A DNA stretch of 64,000 bases, taken from positions 3,112,501-3,176,500 of the forward strand of contig NZ_CABVGP010000002.1 in NCBI RefSeq assembly GCF_902497555.1, read 5' to 3'. The notes below the pieces were generated by a model, which ran no database searches, had not been told where the DNA came from, and worked only from the letters and a program-made list of their open reading frames with translations. A program made the position numbers and the translations under genes. How positions within the stretch are numbered: position 1 is the stretch's first letter; each line of letters starts with the position of its first letter. The DNA is from Amycolatopsis camponoti. GTDB lineage: Bacteria; Actinomycetota; Actinomycetes; Mycobacteriales; Pseudonocardiaceae. Shown piece by piece: positions 25,688-34,404 of the stretch.

Positions 25688-26557
25688 GTGGATCAATTCC
25701 TGCTCGTGCTCGTCAGCGGGATCGCCAGTGGCGCGATCTACGGCCTGATGGGCCTCGGCCTGGTGATCGTCTACCGGGCCACGGACGTCGTGAACTTCGC
25801 GCTCGCCAGCCTCGCGACCCTGGGCCTGTACGCCGCGATCACGTTCCACGACAACGGCGCCGCGGTCATCGTCGGCGTCCTCGGCGCGGTCGTGGTGACC
25901 GTCGTCGCCGGGCTGCTGGTCCGCGAGGTGGTGATCCGGCCGCTCGGCCAGGGCCGGCTGTTCGCCGCGCTCGTGGTGACCATGGGCGTCGCGCTCATCG
26001 GCGAAAGCGTGATCAGCTCGGTCTGGGGCACCCAGCCCAAGTCGTTCCCCAGCATCGTCGACGGCACCGTGCGCGCGGGCGACCTCGCGATCCCGGCGCA
26101 GAGCCTGCTGACCATCGCGGTGGCCGGGGTGGCGATGGGCCTGGTCGCGTTCCTGTTCGGCCGGACCACCACCGGCTCGGCGATGCGCGCGGTCGCGGAG
26201 TCAGCCGACACCGCGCAGGTCGTCGGCATCAGCGCGCAGCGGATCGCGCGCCTGGCGTGGGCGCTGGGCCTCGGCCTCGGCGCGCTCGCCGCGTGCCTCT
26301 ACGCCCCGAAGGTCGGCCTGGCGCCGGCCGTGCTGTCCGCACCGCTGTTCCGGGCCTTCGCCGGCATCTTCCTGGGCGGGCTCAACAGCATGTACGGCGC
26401 GGTCGTCGGCGGCCTGGTCGTCGGGGTGCTGGAGAACCTCGGCGCGAGCTACGTCTCGGCGAGCTTCCGCGACACCTTCGTCTTCACGTTCACCGTCCTC
26501 GTGCTGCTGATCCGGCCCCAGGGCCTGTTCGGCACGCGCACTTTCCAACGGGTTTGA
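25688..26557 (+). CDS. Branched-chain-type ABC transporter permease (LivH-like)
   Basis: A 289-residue permease with about eight membrane segments; IASGAIYGLMGLGLVIVYRA at the start and FLGGLNSMYGAVVGGLVVG near the end are typical of LivH. It forms the membrane channel with the LivM part of the next gene. GTG 25688 follows GGGAGAGGG. First gene of the long operon that starts at the site-2 promoter. Uptake substrate probably the carboxylic acid this locus degrades. Confidence 0.88.
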   Translation: MDQFLLVLVSGIASGAIYGLMGLGLVIVYRATDVVNFALASLATLGLYAAITFHDNGAAVIVGVLGAVVVTVVAGLLVREVVIRPLGQGRLFAALVVTMGVALIGESVISSVWGTQPKSFPSIVDGTVRAGDLAIPAQSLLTIAVAGVAMGLVAFLFGRTTTGSAMRAVAESADTAQVVGISAQRIARLAWALGLGLGALAACLYAPKVGLAPAVLSAPLFRAFAGIFLGGLNSMYGAVVGGLVVGVLENLGASYVSASFRDTFVFTFTVLVLLIRPQGLFGTRTFQRV

Positions 26558-26565
26558 GGTACGCC

Positions 26566-29067
26566 ATGACCTTCCTCGGCTCCCGGGCCGCCCGGGCCCT
26601 GCTCGGGCCTCTCGCCGCGGTCGCGCTGATCGTGGTGCTGAACTCCGGCGCGATCCCGCCCTACCAGGCGTATTCGGTCGCGCTGGCCGCCGTCTACACG
26701 ATCGTCGTGCTGTCCGTCGGCCTCCTCGCGGGCTGGTCCGGCGTCTGGTCGGTCGGGCACCCGGCGTTCTTCGCGGTCGGCGCGTACTTCGCCGCCTACG
26801 GCAGCGGCCACGGCTGGTCCCTGGAGACGATCGTCGTCGGCACCGTCGTGTCCAGCGCCGTGCTCGGCGGCTTCCTCGGGTACGCGGGCGCCCGGTTCTC
26901 GACGCTCTACATCGCCTTGCTCACCCTCGCGTTCAGCCTGGTGTCGCTGGAGGTCATCAACCGCTGGACCGACGTCACCGGCGGCGACCAGGGCGTCCCG
27001 GTGTCGCCCGTGGACACCGTCGCCGGCGTGCTGCCCAGCGGGGGAGCGGAAGCGCAGACGCTCGCCGTCGGCGCCGCCGGGGTGTGCCTCGCGATCGCCG
27101 TCCTGGCCAAGGGTTCCGCGCTGCGGATGCGCCTGGTGGCGGCGAAGTCGCACCCGCTGGTCGCGCAGTCGATCGGGATCGCGCCCGAGGCCCAGTCGGC
27201 GCTCGCGTTCGCCGTGAGCGCCGCGTTCACCGGGTTCGCCGGAGTGCTGCTGGGCCTGCTCGGCGGGTTCGTCAGCCCCGACCCGTTCTCGCTCAACCTC
27301 GGCATCTCGCTCATCTCCTCGTGCGTGCTCGGCGGGGTCGGCAGCGTGCTCGGCGCCGTCGTCGGCGGCGGGTACCTCGCCTGGTCGCCCACGCTGGCCT
27401 CGTCCGTCGGGCTGCCCCAGCCGGTGGTCCAGGGCCTGGTCCTGATCGCCGCACTGATCTTCCTGCCGAGCGGGGTGGTGCCGTCTCTCGGCAAGCTCGC
27501 CCGGAAGTTCGCCCGGCCGCCGCGTCCCGTCCCGGCCACCGTGCCGGAACCCGGGCCGGGGCACCGGGAACCCGCCGGGACGCCGTTGCTGACCTTGACG
27601 GACGTGTCCGTGCGCTTCGGCGGCTTGAAGGCCTTGGAGGGCGCGTCGCTCTCGGTCCGGCGGGGCGAGGTGCTCGCGGTGATCGGCCCGAACGGTGCCG
27701 GCAAGACCACGCTGATGAACGTCCTTTCCGGACTCACCGGCGGCGGCAAGGTGAGCGGTGGCGCGGAGTACGACGGCAAGCAGCTGCTCACCACCCGGGC
27801 CACCGCCCGGCGGCGGCTCGGGATCGGCCGCACCTTCCAGCACGCGGAGACGTTCGGCGAGCTGACCGTCCTGGAGAACGTCCTGTGCACGCACCGCCGG
27901 ATCACGCCCCGGCACCGCCGGGTCGCCGGCGAGCTGCTCGCCCGCGTCGGCCTGACCGACGTCGCCGGCCGGTACCCGGCGGAGCTGCCGTTCGGGCTGC
28001 AGAAGCGGCTGGACCTCGCCCGGGCGATGGCCGAGGAGCCCGCGCTGCTCGTCCTGGACGAACCGTTCGGCGGCTTGGACGCCGACGAGCGCGCGACCGC
28101 GGCCCGGCAGATCGAGCGCCTGCGCGACGGCGGCGCCGCGGTGCTGGTCATCGACCACGTGCTGGACGACCTCTTCGCCGTCGCCGACCGGGTCGTCGCC
28201 TTCGACTTCGGCCGGCCGATCGGCGAAGGACCGCCGGCGGAGGTGCTGCGCGACAGCGCGGTGCAGGCGTCGTACCTCGGCACGACGACCACGCGAGCCG
28301 CGCTGCCCGCCCGCGCCGCCGGCAGCCCGGTCGTGGTCCGGCTGGCCGGCGTCGAACACCACTACGGCGGGGTCGCGGCGCTGCGCGGCATCGACCTGGA
28401 CGTCCACGAGGGCGCCGTCCTCGGGATCGTCGGCGCGAACGGCGCGGGCAAGAGCACCCTCGGCCGGATCCTGCACGGCTCGCTGCGGCCGTCGGGCGGG
28501 ACGCGCGAGGCGAGCGCCACCGGCGTCCGCGCGGTGCGCACCAGCCTCGTCCCGGAGGGCCGCGCCCTGTTCAAAACCCTTTCCCTGCGCGAAAACCTCG
28601 AAGTCGCCGCGTACTCCGTGGGCCTGAAAGGTGCGGCGCTGCGGGCGAAGCTCGACGAGACGGCCGAGTGGCTGCCGCCCCGGCTGCGCGACCGGCTGTC
28701 GGTCCAGGCCGCCGGGCTCAGCGGCGGCGAGCAGCAGATGCTCGCCATCGCCCGCGCCCTGATGGCCGGCCCGGACGTCCTCATCGTCGACGAACCGGCG
28801 CTCGGGCTCGCGCCGGCGCTGGTCGACGAGGTGTACGCGCGCCTCGGCGAGCTGGCCGAGGGCGGGCTGACCGTCGTCCTGCTGGAACAGCTGCTGAGCC
28901 GCGCGATGGCGACCTGCCACGACGTGGTCGTGCTGCACGAAGGAGTCGTTGCGGCGCACGGCCCGGCGGCCGATCCCGCGTTCGCGACGCGGGCCGAGTC
29001 CGCCTACTTCGGCGGCGAGCACGCGGTCGCACTGGGCGTGCGTGACGTGACGACGCTGGAGGCGTGA
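26566..29067 (+). CDS. LivM-LivG-LivF fusion: permease plus two ABC ATPases in one chain
   Basis: An 833-residue polypeptide that joins three normally separate subunits. Residues 1-315: LivM permease (VLSVGLLAGWSGVWSVGHPA). About 340-570: first ATPase, Walker A GPNGAGKTT near 375 and LVLDEPFGGLD, with a degenerate signature LPFGLQKR. About 590-815: second ATPase, Walker A GANGAGKST near 623, intact LSGGEQQ and IVDEPALGLAP. The frame is continuous with Pro/Ala-rich linkers (near residue 320 and 580). It pairs with LivH and the binding lipoprotein at 38664. The next gene starts inside its stop codon. Confidence 0.88.
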   Translation: MTFLGSRAARALLGPLAAVALIVVLNSGAIPPYQAYSVALAAVYTIVVLSVGLLAGWSGVWSVGHPAFFAVGAYFAAYGSGHGWSLETIVVGTVVSSAVLGGFLGYAGARFSTLYIALLTLAFSLVSLEVINRWTDVTGGDQGVPVSPVDTVAGVLPSGGAEAQTLAVGAAGVCLAIAVLAKGSALRMRLVAAKSHPLVAQSIGIAPEAQSALAFAVSAAFTGFAGVLLGLLGGFVSPDPFSLNLGISLISSCVLGGVGSVLGAVVGGGYLAWSPTLASSVGLPQPVVQGLVLIAALIFLPSGVVPSLGKLARKFARPPRPVPATVPEPGPGHREPAGTPLLTLTDVSVRFGGLKALEGASLSVRRGEVLAVIGPNGAGKTTLMNVLSGLTGGGKVSGGAEYDGKQLLTTRATARRRLGIGRTFQHAETFGELTVLENVLCTHRRITPRHRRVAGELLARVGLTDVAGRYPAELPFGLQKRLDLARAMAEEPALLVLDEPFGGLDADERATAARQIERLRDGGAAVLVIDHVLDDLFAVADRVVAFDFGRPIGEGPPAEVLRDSAVQASYLGTTTTRAALPARAAGSPVVVRLAGVEHHYGGVAALRGIDLDVHEGAVLGIVGANGAGKSTLGRILHGSLRPSGGTREASATGVRAVRTSLVPEGRALFKTLSLRENLEVAAYSVGLKGAALRAKLDETAEWLPPRLRDRLSVQAAGLSGGEQQMLAIARALMAGPDVLIVDEPALGLAPALVDEVYARLGELAEGGLTVVLLEQLLSRAMATCHDVVVLHEGVVAAHGPAADPAFATRAESAYFGGEHAVALGVRDVTTLEA

Positions 29068-30065
29068 TGCTGATCGATCCGGCCTTGTTGACCGAGACCG
29101 CGGAGCAGCGCGAACTCCGGGCCGTGACCAGGGACTTCTTCGCCACGCATGGGAGCGACGACGCGCTGGGGAAACGCATGGCCGGGGAGCTGGGGGTCCA
29201 GGGGCTCGCGATTCCCGAGGCACGCGGCGGCGCCGGGTACTCGTTCGCCGACCTGGCCGTGGTGCTGGAGGAGGCCGGACGCGCGTTGTGCGCTCCGGGG
29301 CTGTTGCCGACGGTCGTCCTCGCCGCCCACACGCTGCTGCTCTGCGGGGACGAGCGCTACCTGCCCGGCATCGCCGACGGCACCCTGAGCGCCGCTGTCG
29401 CCTTCGACGGCGACGTCCAGGCCCGCAACGGAACGCTGTCGGGTTCGGCGGACTTCGTCCTCGACGGCGCGGACGCGGACCTGGTCCTGGTCCGCGCGGG
29501 GGACCGGCTGTACGCCTGCGAGGCCGTGTCCGGAACGCCGTTGCGGGTGCTCGACGAAACTCGGCCGCAGGCGCGGCTCGAGTTCCGGGACACGCCGGCC
29601 ACGCCGATCGGGACGGCGGACGTCGTGCCGCGGGTGCTCGACATCGGGCGGACCGCGCTCGCCGCCGAACAGCTCGGCGGCATCGGGCACGCCCTCGACG
29701 CCACGGTGTCCTATGTGGAGCGACGCAGGCAGTTCGGCCGTCCGATCGGGTCGTTCCAGGCGGTCAAGCACCGGCTGGCGACGCTCCTGGTGGAGTACGA
29801 GGCCGCGCGTTCGGCCGCGGCGTACGCCGTCGCCTGCGTCGCGACCGAGTCGCCGGAGCTGCCGGTGGCGGCCGCGGCGGCCGCCACGGTGTGCACCGGC
29901 GCGTACCGGCTGGCGGTCGCCGAATACGTCCAGCTGCACGGCGGAACCGGCTTCACCTGGGAGCACCCGGCCCACCGGTACGTCCGGCGCGCCCGGGCGG
30001 ACGAGGTGCTGTTCGGCACGCCCCAGGACCACCGCGCGCGCCTCGCCGTCGCATTGGGACTTTAG
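29067..30065 (+). CDS. Acyl-CoA dehydrogenase, short form
   Basis: A 332-residue flavoenzyme subunit, shorter than the usual 380-400. It keeps FAD/acyl-binding segments (ERRRQFGRPIGSFQAVKHRL; LHGGTGFTWEHPAHRYVRR). Short partners of this kind form alpha2beta2 enzymes with a longer acyl-CoA dehydrogenase in mycobacterial steroid side-chain breakdown; the gene at 32328 could be the partner here. ATG 29067 overlaps the previous TGA and has GGAGG four bases upstream. Confidence 0.86.
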   Translation: MLIDPALLTETAEQRELRAVTRDFFATHGSDDALGKRMAGELGVQGLAIPEARGGAGYSFADLAVVLEEAGRALCAPGLLPTVVLAAHTLLLCGDERYLPGIADGTLSAAVAFDGDVQARNGTLSGSADFVLDGADADLVLVRAGDRLYACEAVSGTPLRVLDETRPQARLEFRDTPATPIGTADVVPRVLDIGRTALAAEQLGGIGHALDATVSYVERRRQFGRPIGSFQAVKHRLATLLVEYEAARSAAAYAVACVATESPELPVAAAAAATVCTGAYRLAVAEYVQLHGGTGFTWEHPAHRYVRRARADEVLFGTPQDHRARLAVALGL

Positions 30066-30080
30066 CCACCCGGACGCCGG

Positions 30081-30128
30081 TTGACAGCGGCCGCGTCCGA
30101 CCTATTCAATCAAACTGAAGTCAGTTCA
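30081..30128 (+). promoter_or_regulatory. Internal promoter with TetR-type operator, site 3
   Basis: TTGACA (30081-30086), 16 bases, TATTCA (30103-30108), then TGAAGTCAGTTCA at 30116-30128, a 12/13 match to the palindrome. A second transcription start for the enoyl-CoA hydratase and all following genes. Confidence 0.7.
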
Positions 30129-30142
30129 GTTAGGAGAACGAG

Positions 30143-30931
30143 ATGGCCGTGGAAGACGAGATCCAGTTCGAGCGCGACGGGAACGTGGCGCGGGTCTGGC
30201 TGAACCGCCCGTGGAAGAAGAACTGCGTCACCGTGCCGATCCTGGAACGGCTCGACGAGATCATCACCGAGGTCGACAAGGACCCGGACCTGCGCGTGCT
30301 GGTCCTGCGCGGCCGCGGGGGCACGTTCTGCTCCGGCTTCGACCTCGACAGCCTGCAGGCCGAGTACATCGGCAGCTCGACGGCGATGGAGGTGGCCGTC
30401 ATCTCCGCGAAGATCTGCGACCGCCTGTACTCGATGAACACGCCGTCGGTCGCGGTCCTCGAGGGCTACGTGACCGCCGGCGGGTTCGAGCTGATGATCT
30501 CCTGCGACTTCGCGATCGCCTCGGACGACGCCAAGATCGGCGACTTCCACATGCGCCGCGGGCTCTTCGGCGGCGCCGGTCCGATCTACCGGGTGCCGCG
30601 GATGATCGGCATCCGCAAGACCAAGGAGCTGATGCTCACGGGCAAGCTGCTCTCCGGCGTCGAAGCCGCGGACTTCAACCTGATCAACAAGTCCGCTCCC
30701 GCGGAGCGGCTGGACGAGACGGTCGAGGAGTTCATCGGGCAGCTCACCGACAAGAGCCCGTTCCAGATGCGCATCACCAAGATGACCATCGACCGCAGCC
30801 TCGACGCCGACACGCAGTCGCTGATGGTCATGGAGCACCTCGCGGTGGGCGTGACGCTGAACTCCGACGACGCGGCCGAAGGCGTCGCCGCGTTCCTGGA
30901 GAAGCGCGAACCCAAGTGGACGGGGCGCTGA
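30143..30931 (+). CDS. Enoyl-CoA hydratase/isomerase family protein
   Basis: A 262-residue crotonase-fold enzyme. The oxyanion-hole loops are GTFCSGFDLDSL and GYVTAGGFELMISCDFA; the usual second catalytic Glu position reads DFHMRRGLFGGAG. Hydration of an enoyl-CoA is the default call, but the modified active-site loop leaves isomerase or hydrolase activity open. TAGGAGA precedes ATG 30143. First gene after the site-3 promoter. Confidence 0.85.
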   Translation: MAVEDEIQFERDGNVARVWLNRPWKKNCVTVPILERLDEIITEVDKDPDLRVLVLRGRGGTFCSGFDLDSLQAEYIGSSTAMEVAVISAKICDRLYSMNTPSVAVLEGYVTAGGFELMISCDFAIASDDAKIGDFHMRRGLFGGAGPIYRVPRMIGIRKTKELMLTGKLLSGVEAADFNLINKSAPAERLDETVEEFIGQLTDKSPFQMRITKMTIDRSLDADTQSLMVMEHLAVGVTLNSDDAAEGVAAFLEKREPKWTGR

Positions 30932-30934
30932 GCG

Positions 30935-31198
30935 ATGGTTCCGACGGGGGTGACTCTGCCCGCCGAGGGCGTGCTGTGGACCTGGACCGTGCAACGGTTC
31001 GCGCCCAAGTCGCCCCCGTACGTCCCGCCCGGCGACGGCTTCCGGCCGTTCGCGCTCGGGTACGTCGAGCTGGACGGCGGCCCGCGCGTGGCCGCCGTGC
31101 TCGACGTCCCCGAGACGGGTGTCCATATCGGAATGCGCCTGCGCGTCGAAGAGACGACGGGTGTCCCGCACGCCAAGCCGGTCGAGGAGGAGCAGTGA
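30935..31198 (+). CDS. OB-fold protein (DUF35-like), lacking the zinc ribbon
   Basis: Only 87 residues. The sequence EGVLWTWTVQRFAPKSPPY ... RPFALGYVELDGG and the end MRLRVEET match the OB-fold half of DUF35/ChsH2-type proteins, which normally have about 130-140 residues with a rubredoxin-like zinc ribbon first. No cysteine is present. These proteins bind a thiolase-like partner, encoded here by the next, overlapping gene. It follows the hydratase by three bases. Confidence 0.78.
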   Translation: MVPTGVTLPAEGVLWTWTVQRFAPKSPPYVPPGDGFRPFALGYVELDGGPRVAAVLDVPETGVHIGMRLRVEETTGVPHAKPVEEEQ

Positions 31199-32331
31199 CC
31201 GACGACGTCCTGATCTGCGGCGCCGCCCGCACCCCGTTCGGGCGCTCCGGGCGGTCCGGCCGGGAGCACGCCGTCGCCGCCGCGACGGCCGCGCTGGCCG
31301 ACGCGGGGATCCCGTGGTCCCGGGTCGGCGCCGCGTTCGGCGGCAGCGACGCCGCCGGGCTCGCCGACACCCTGGTCGCCGACCTCGGACTGACCGGGAT
31401 TCCGTTCGTCAACGTCAAGAACGGCTGCGCCACCGGCGGCAGCGCGCTCGTCTCGGCGGTCAACGCGATCCGCGGCGGGATGGCCGACGTCGTCCTCGCG
31501 GTCGGCTTCGACAAGCACCCGCGGGGCGCGTTCGACCCGCGGCCGGAGGACTGGGGCCTCGACGACGCCTACGGGCGTGACGGCCTCATGGTGACCACGC
31601 AGTTCTTCGGCATGAAGATCCGGCGGTACGCGCACGACTTCGGCATCACGCCGCGGACGCTGGCGCTGGTGGCGGAGAAGGCGTACCGCAACGGCAGCCT
31701 GACCCCGGAAGCCTGGCGCCGCCAGGAGATCAGCGCCGACGAGGTCCTCGCCTCGGGCCTGGTCAACGACCCGCTGACCCGCTTCATGTTCTGTTCTCCG
31801 GGGGAGGGCGCGGCGGCGCTGGTCCTGTGCTCTCCTTCGGTCCCCACCCGCGACGCGGTCACGCTGCGGTCGGCGGTCGTGCGGACCCGCCGGCGTGGCT
31901 CGTTCGAGGTGTTCAGCCCGTCGATCGACGCGGGTGAGCCCACCAGCGTCAGCCGGGACGCGGCCACGGCGGCGTTCGAGGGGGCCGGCCTCGGACCGTC
32001 CGAAGTGGACGTCGCCCAGCTGCAGGACACCGAAAGCGGCGCCGAGGTCATGCACCTCGCCGAATGCGGGTTCTGCGAGGACGGCGAGCAGGAGAAGCTG
32101 ATCGCCTCCGGGGCGACGGAGATCGGCGGGACGCTGCCGGTCAACACCGACGGCGGCTGCATCGCCAACGGCGAGCCGATCGGGGCGTCCGGGCTGCGGC
32201 AGGTCTACGAGGTCGTCCAGCAGCTGCGCGGCCGGGCCGGCGCGCGGCAGGTGCCGGGCGGGCCGCGGATCGGGTTCACCCACGTCTACGGCGCTCCCGG
32301 GGTCAGCGCGTGCACGGTGCTGGCCCGATGA
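31195..32331 (+). CDS. Thiolase-family / lipid-transfer-protein-like enzyme
   Basis: A 378-residue thiolase fold protein. The nucleophile Cys is in VKNGCATGGSALVSAVNAI; NTDGGCIANGEPIGASG and the C-terminal HVYGAPGVSACTVL give the remaining active-site loops. Proteins of this type paired with a DUF35 partner are thiolases or retro-aldol lyases (Ltp2 with ChsH2) in steroid side-chain removal. GTG 31195 overlaps the OB-fold gene's TGA and has GAGGAGGAG upstream. Confidence 0.86.
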   Translation: MTDDVLICGAARTPFGRSGRSGREHAVAAATAALADAGIPWSRVGAAFGGSDAAGLADTLVADLGLTGIPFVNVKNGCATGGSALVSAVNAIRGGMADVVLAVGFDKHPRGAFDPRPEDWGLDDAYGRDGLMVTTQFFGMKIRRYAHDFGITPRTLALVAEKAYRNGSLTPEAWRRQEISADEVLASGLVNDPLTRFMFCSPGEGAAALVLCSPSVPTRDAVTLRSAVVRTRRRGSFEVFSPSIDAGEPTSVSRDAATAAFEGAGLGPSEVDVAQLQDTESGAEVMHLAECGFCEDGEQEKLIASGATEIGGTLPVNTDGGCIANGEPIGASGLRQVYEVVQQLRGRAGARQVPGGPRIGFTHVYGAPGVSACTVLAR

Positions 32332-33512
32332 CCGGGCCGGCGGAGTTCCGTGCCGAAGCGCGCGCCTGGCTGTCCACTGTGGCCGATCCGCGGACCTCGG
32401 CGACCTGGGGGACGGGCGACGACTCGGTGGCGGTGTTCGAGAACTGGACCGAAGACGAGGAACGCGCGCACACCGCACGCGGCCAGGACTGGGAACGCAC
32501 CCGGTTCGACGCGGGCTGGGGCGCGCTGGGCCGCGCGCCGGAGTCCGGCGGTCGCGGGCTGCCCGCGTTCTACGAACAGCTCTACCGGGCCGAGGAAGCC
32601 GCGTTCGACGTCCCGCGCCGCAGCGAGATCTTCCCGGTCACCCAGCACCTCGTCGCCCCCGCGATCGAGATCTGGGGCACCGAAGCGCAGAAACAGCGCT
32701 GGCTGCGGCCGATGCTGCGGACCGACGAACTGGCCTGCCAGCTGTTCTCGGAAACCGAGGCCGGGTCCGACCTGGCCGCCGTCCGGACGAAAGCGGTCCG
32801 CCGCGGCGACGAGTGGGTGCTCGACGGCCACAAGGTGTGGACGTCCGGGGCCCGCGTCGCGACGTGGGGTGTCGCGGTGTGCCGCACCGACCCCGAGGCA
32901 CCCAAGCACGCCGGGATCACGGTGTTCCTGGTGCGCATGGACGCGCCGGGGGTCACCGTGCGGCCGATCCGGCAGATGACCGGCGGCGCGAGCTTCAACG
33001 AGGTCTACCTCGACGGCGTCGTCGTGCCGGACACCGACCGCCTCGGCCCGGTCGGCCAGGGCTGGAAGGTGACGCTCAGCGTGCTGGCCGCCGAGCGCCT
33101 GGATTCGGGCTCGCTCGGCCTGGACAACGCCGACCGCGCGATCGAGCTGGCCCGGCACAGTCCCCTGTCCGACGTCGAGCGGCAGCAGACCGCCGACCTG
33201 TTCGTGCGCACGCTCGTCCAGCGGCTCATCGGCCTGCGCGTCACCGCGGCGCTGGCCGCGGGGCGGGAGCCCGGGGCGGAGGCCTCGGTCGGGAAGCTCT
33301 ACGCCACCGAGACGATGCGGCGGACCAGCGACCTCGTCGTGCAGCTGCTCGGGCCGCGGCTGGTCGCGGACACCGGCGAGTGGGGCACCTTCGCCTGGAC
33401 CGAGCACCTGCTCGGCGCGCCCGGCTACAGCATCGCCGGCGGGTCGGACGAGATCCAGCGGACCATCCTCGCCGAGCGCGTGCTCGGCCTGCCGAAGGAG
33501 CCGTCCCGGTGA
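32328..33512 (+). CDS. Acyl-CoA dehydrogenase
   Basis: A 394-residue FadE-type flavoenzyme: CQLFSETEAGSDLAAVRTKA in the middle domain, TGGASFNEVYLDGVVVPD, and the C-terminal GGSDEIQRTILAERVLGLP that forms the FAD/active-site end. It introduces the alpha-beta double bond in an acyl-CoA. ATGA overlap with the thiolase and GTGA overlap with the next gene show tight coupling. Possible partner of the short dehydrogenase at 29067. Confidence 0.87.
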   Translation: MTGPAEFRAEARAWLSTVADPRTSATWGTGDDSVAVFENWTEDEERAHTARGQDWERTRFDAGWGALGRAPESGGRGLPAFYEQLYRAEEAAFDVPRRSEIFPVTQHLVAPAIEIWGTEAQKQRWLRPMLRTDELACQLFSETEAGSDLAAVRTKAVRRGDEWVLDGHKVWTSGARVATWGVAVCRTDPEAPKHAGITVFLVRMDAPGVTVRPIRQMTGGASFNEVYLDGVVVPDTDRLGPVGQGWKVTLSVLAAERLDSGSLGLDNADRAIELARHSPLSDVERQQTADLFVRTLVQRLIGLRVTAALAAGREPGAEASVGKLYATETMRRTSDLVVQLLGPRLVADTGEWGTFAWTEHLLGAPGYSIAGGSDEIQRTILAERVLGLPKEPSR

Positions 33513-34402
33513 GCCTGGCCGATCAGGTCCGCGAACGCCTCGGCGGTGAGCCGGTGGTCCTGCCGGGCGGGCACTCCGGGCTGACGTACACGGTCGAGGA
33601 CAAGTACGTCGTCAAAGCGGTGCCGCCGGGGCAGAAACCGGTGGGCCGCAACGACGTCCTGCGCCAGGCGCGGGTGCTTGGTGCTCTCGCGGGCTCGGCC
33701 GTGCCGGTGCCGCGCGTGATCGTCGCGGACGAGACGTGGTTCGCCATGGAGTTCGCCGCCGGCGAGGCGATCGAGCCGGTCCTCGACGAGCACACCCTCG
33801 CCCCGGAGCTGGCCCGCACCCGGATGCTCGAGGCGGCCCGTCTCCTGCGGCTGCTGCACGACGCCGGACCGGTGCCCGGCGAGCCACCCGCCACCGCCGC
33901 GGGTGAGCTGGAACGCTGGAGCCGCACCATGCACGCCGTCCCGGCCGAACTCCGGCCGGGCGCCGAGGACCTCCTGCGGCTGCTCGCCGAGAACGTGCCG
34001 GACGACCTGCCACCCGTGCTGGTGCACGGCGACTTCCGGCTCGGGAACGTGCTGTTCGCCGGAGACCGCGCCACCGCCGTCGTGGACTGGGAAATCTGGA
34101 GCACCGGCGATCCCCGCACCGACCTCGGCTGGTTCCTGCTCTTCGCCGACCACCGCAACTTCCCGGCTTTGGGCACCCCGGTGCCGGGCCTGCCGAGCGA
34201 GGCCGAACTCCTCGACGTCTACGGCGAGCCCCTGCCGGACATGGCGTGGTTCCGGGCGCTCGGGCGGATGAAGATGGCCGCGATCATGGGCCACAACCTG
34301 CGCCGCCATCGCGAAGGCAAGCACCACGACCCGGACCAGGAGCGGCTGCCGCCGACCATCGCCGCGATGATCCGGTCCGCCGCGGACATTCTGAGGAGCT
34401 GA
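33509..34402 (+). CDS. Phosphotransferase (APH family) linked to acyl-CoA dehydrogenase
   Basis: A 297-residue aminoglycoside phosphotransferase-fold kinase. VLVHGDFRLGNVLF holds the catalytic Asp and VVDWEIWSTGDPRTDLGWFL the metal-binding Asp. Proteins of this type adjoin or are fused to acyl-CoA dehydrogenases (ACAD10/11; LvaA of the levulinate pathway) and phosphorylate a hydroxyacyl-CoA so the next enzyme can eliminate phosphate. The next gene is just such a dehydrogenase, 2 bases away. Confidence 0.84.
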   Translation: MSLADQVRERLGGEPVVLPGGHSGLTYTVEDKYVVKAVPPGQKPVGRNDVLRQARVLGALAGSAVPVPRVIVADETWFAMEFAAGEAIEPVLDEHTLAPELARTRMLEAARLLRLLHDAGPVPGEPPATAAGELERWSRTMHAVPAELRPGAEDLLRLLAENVPDDLPPVLVHGDFRLGNVLFAGDRATAVVDWEIWSTGDPRTDLGWFLLFADHRNFPALGTPVPGLPSEAELLDVYGEPLPDMAWFRALGRMKMAAIMGHNLRRHREGKHHDPDQERLPPTIAAMIRSAADILRS

Positions 34403-34404
34403 CC

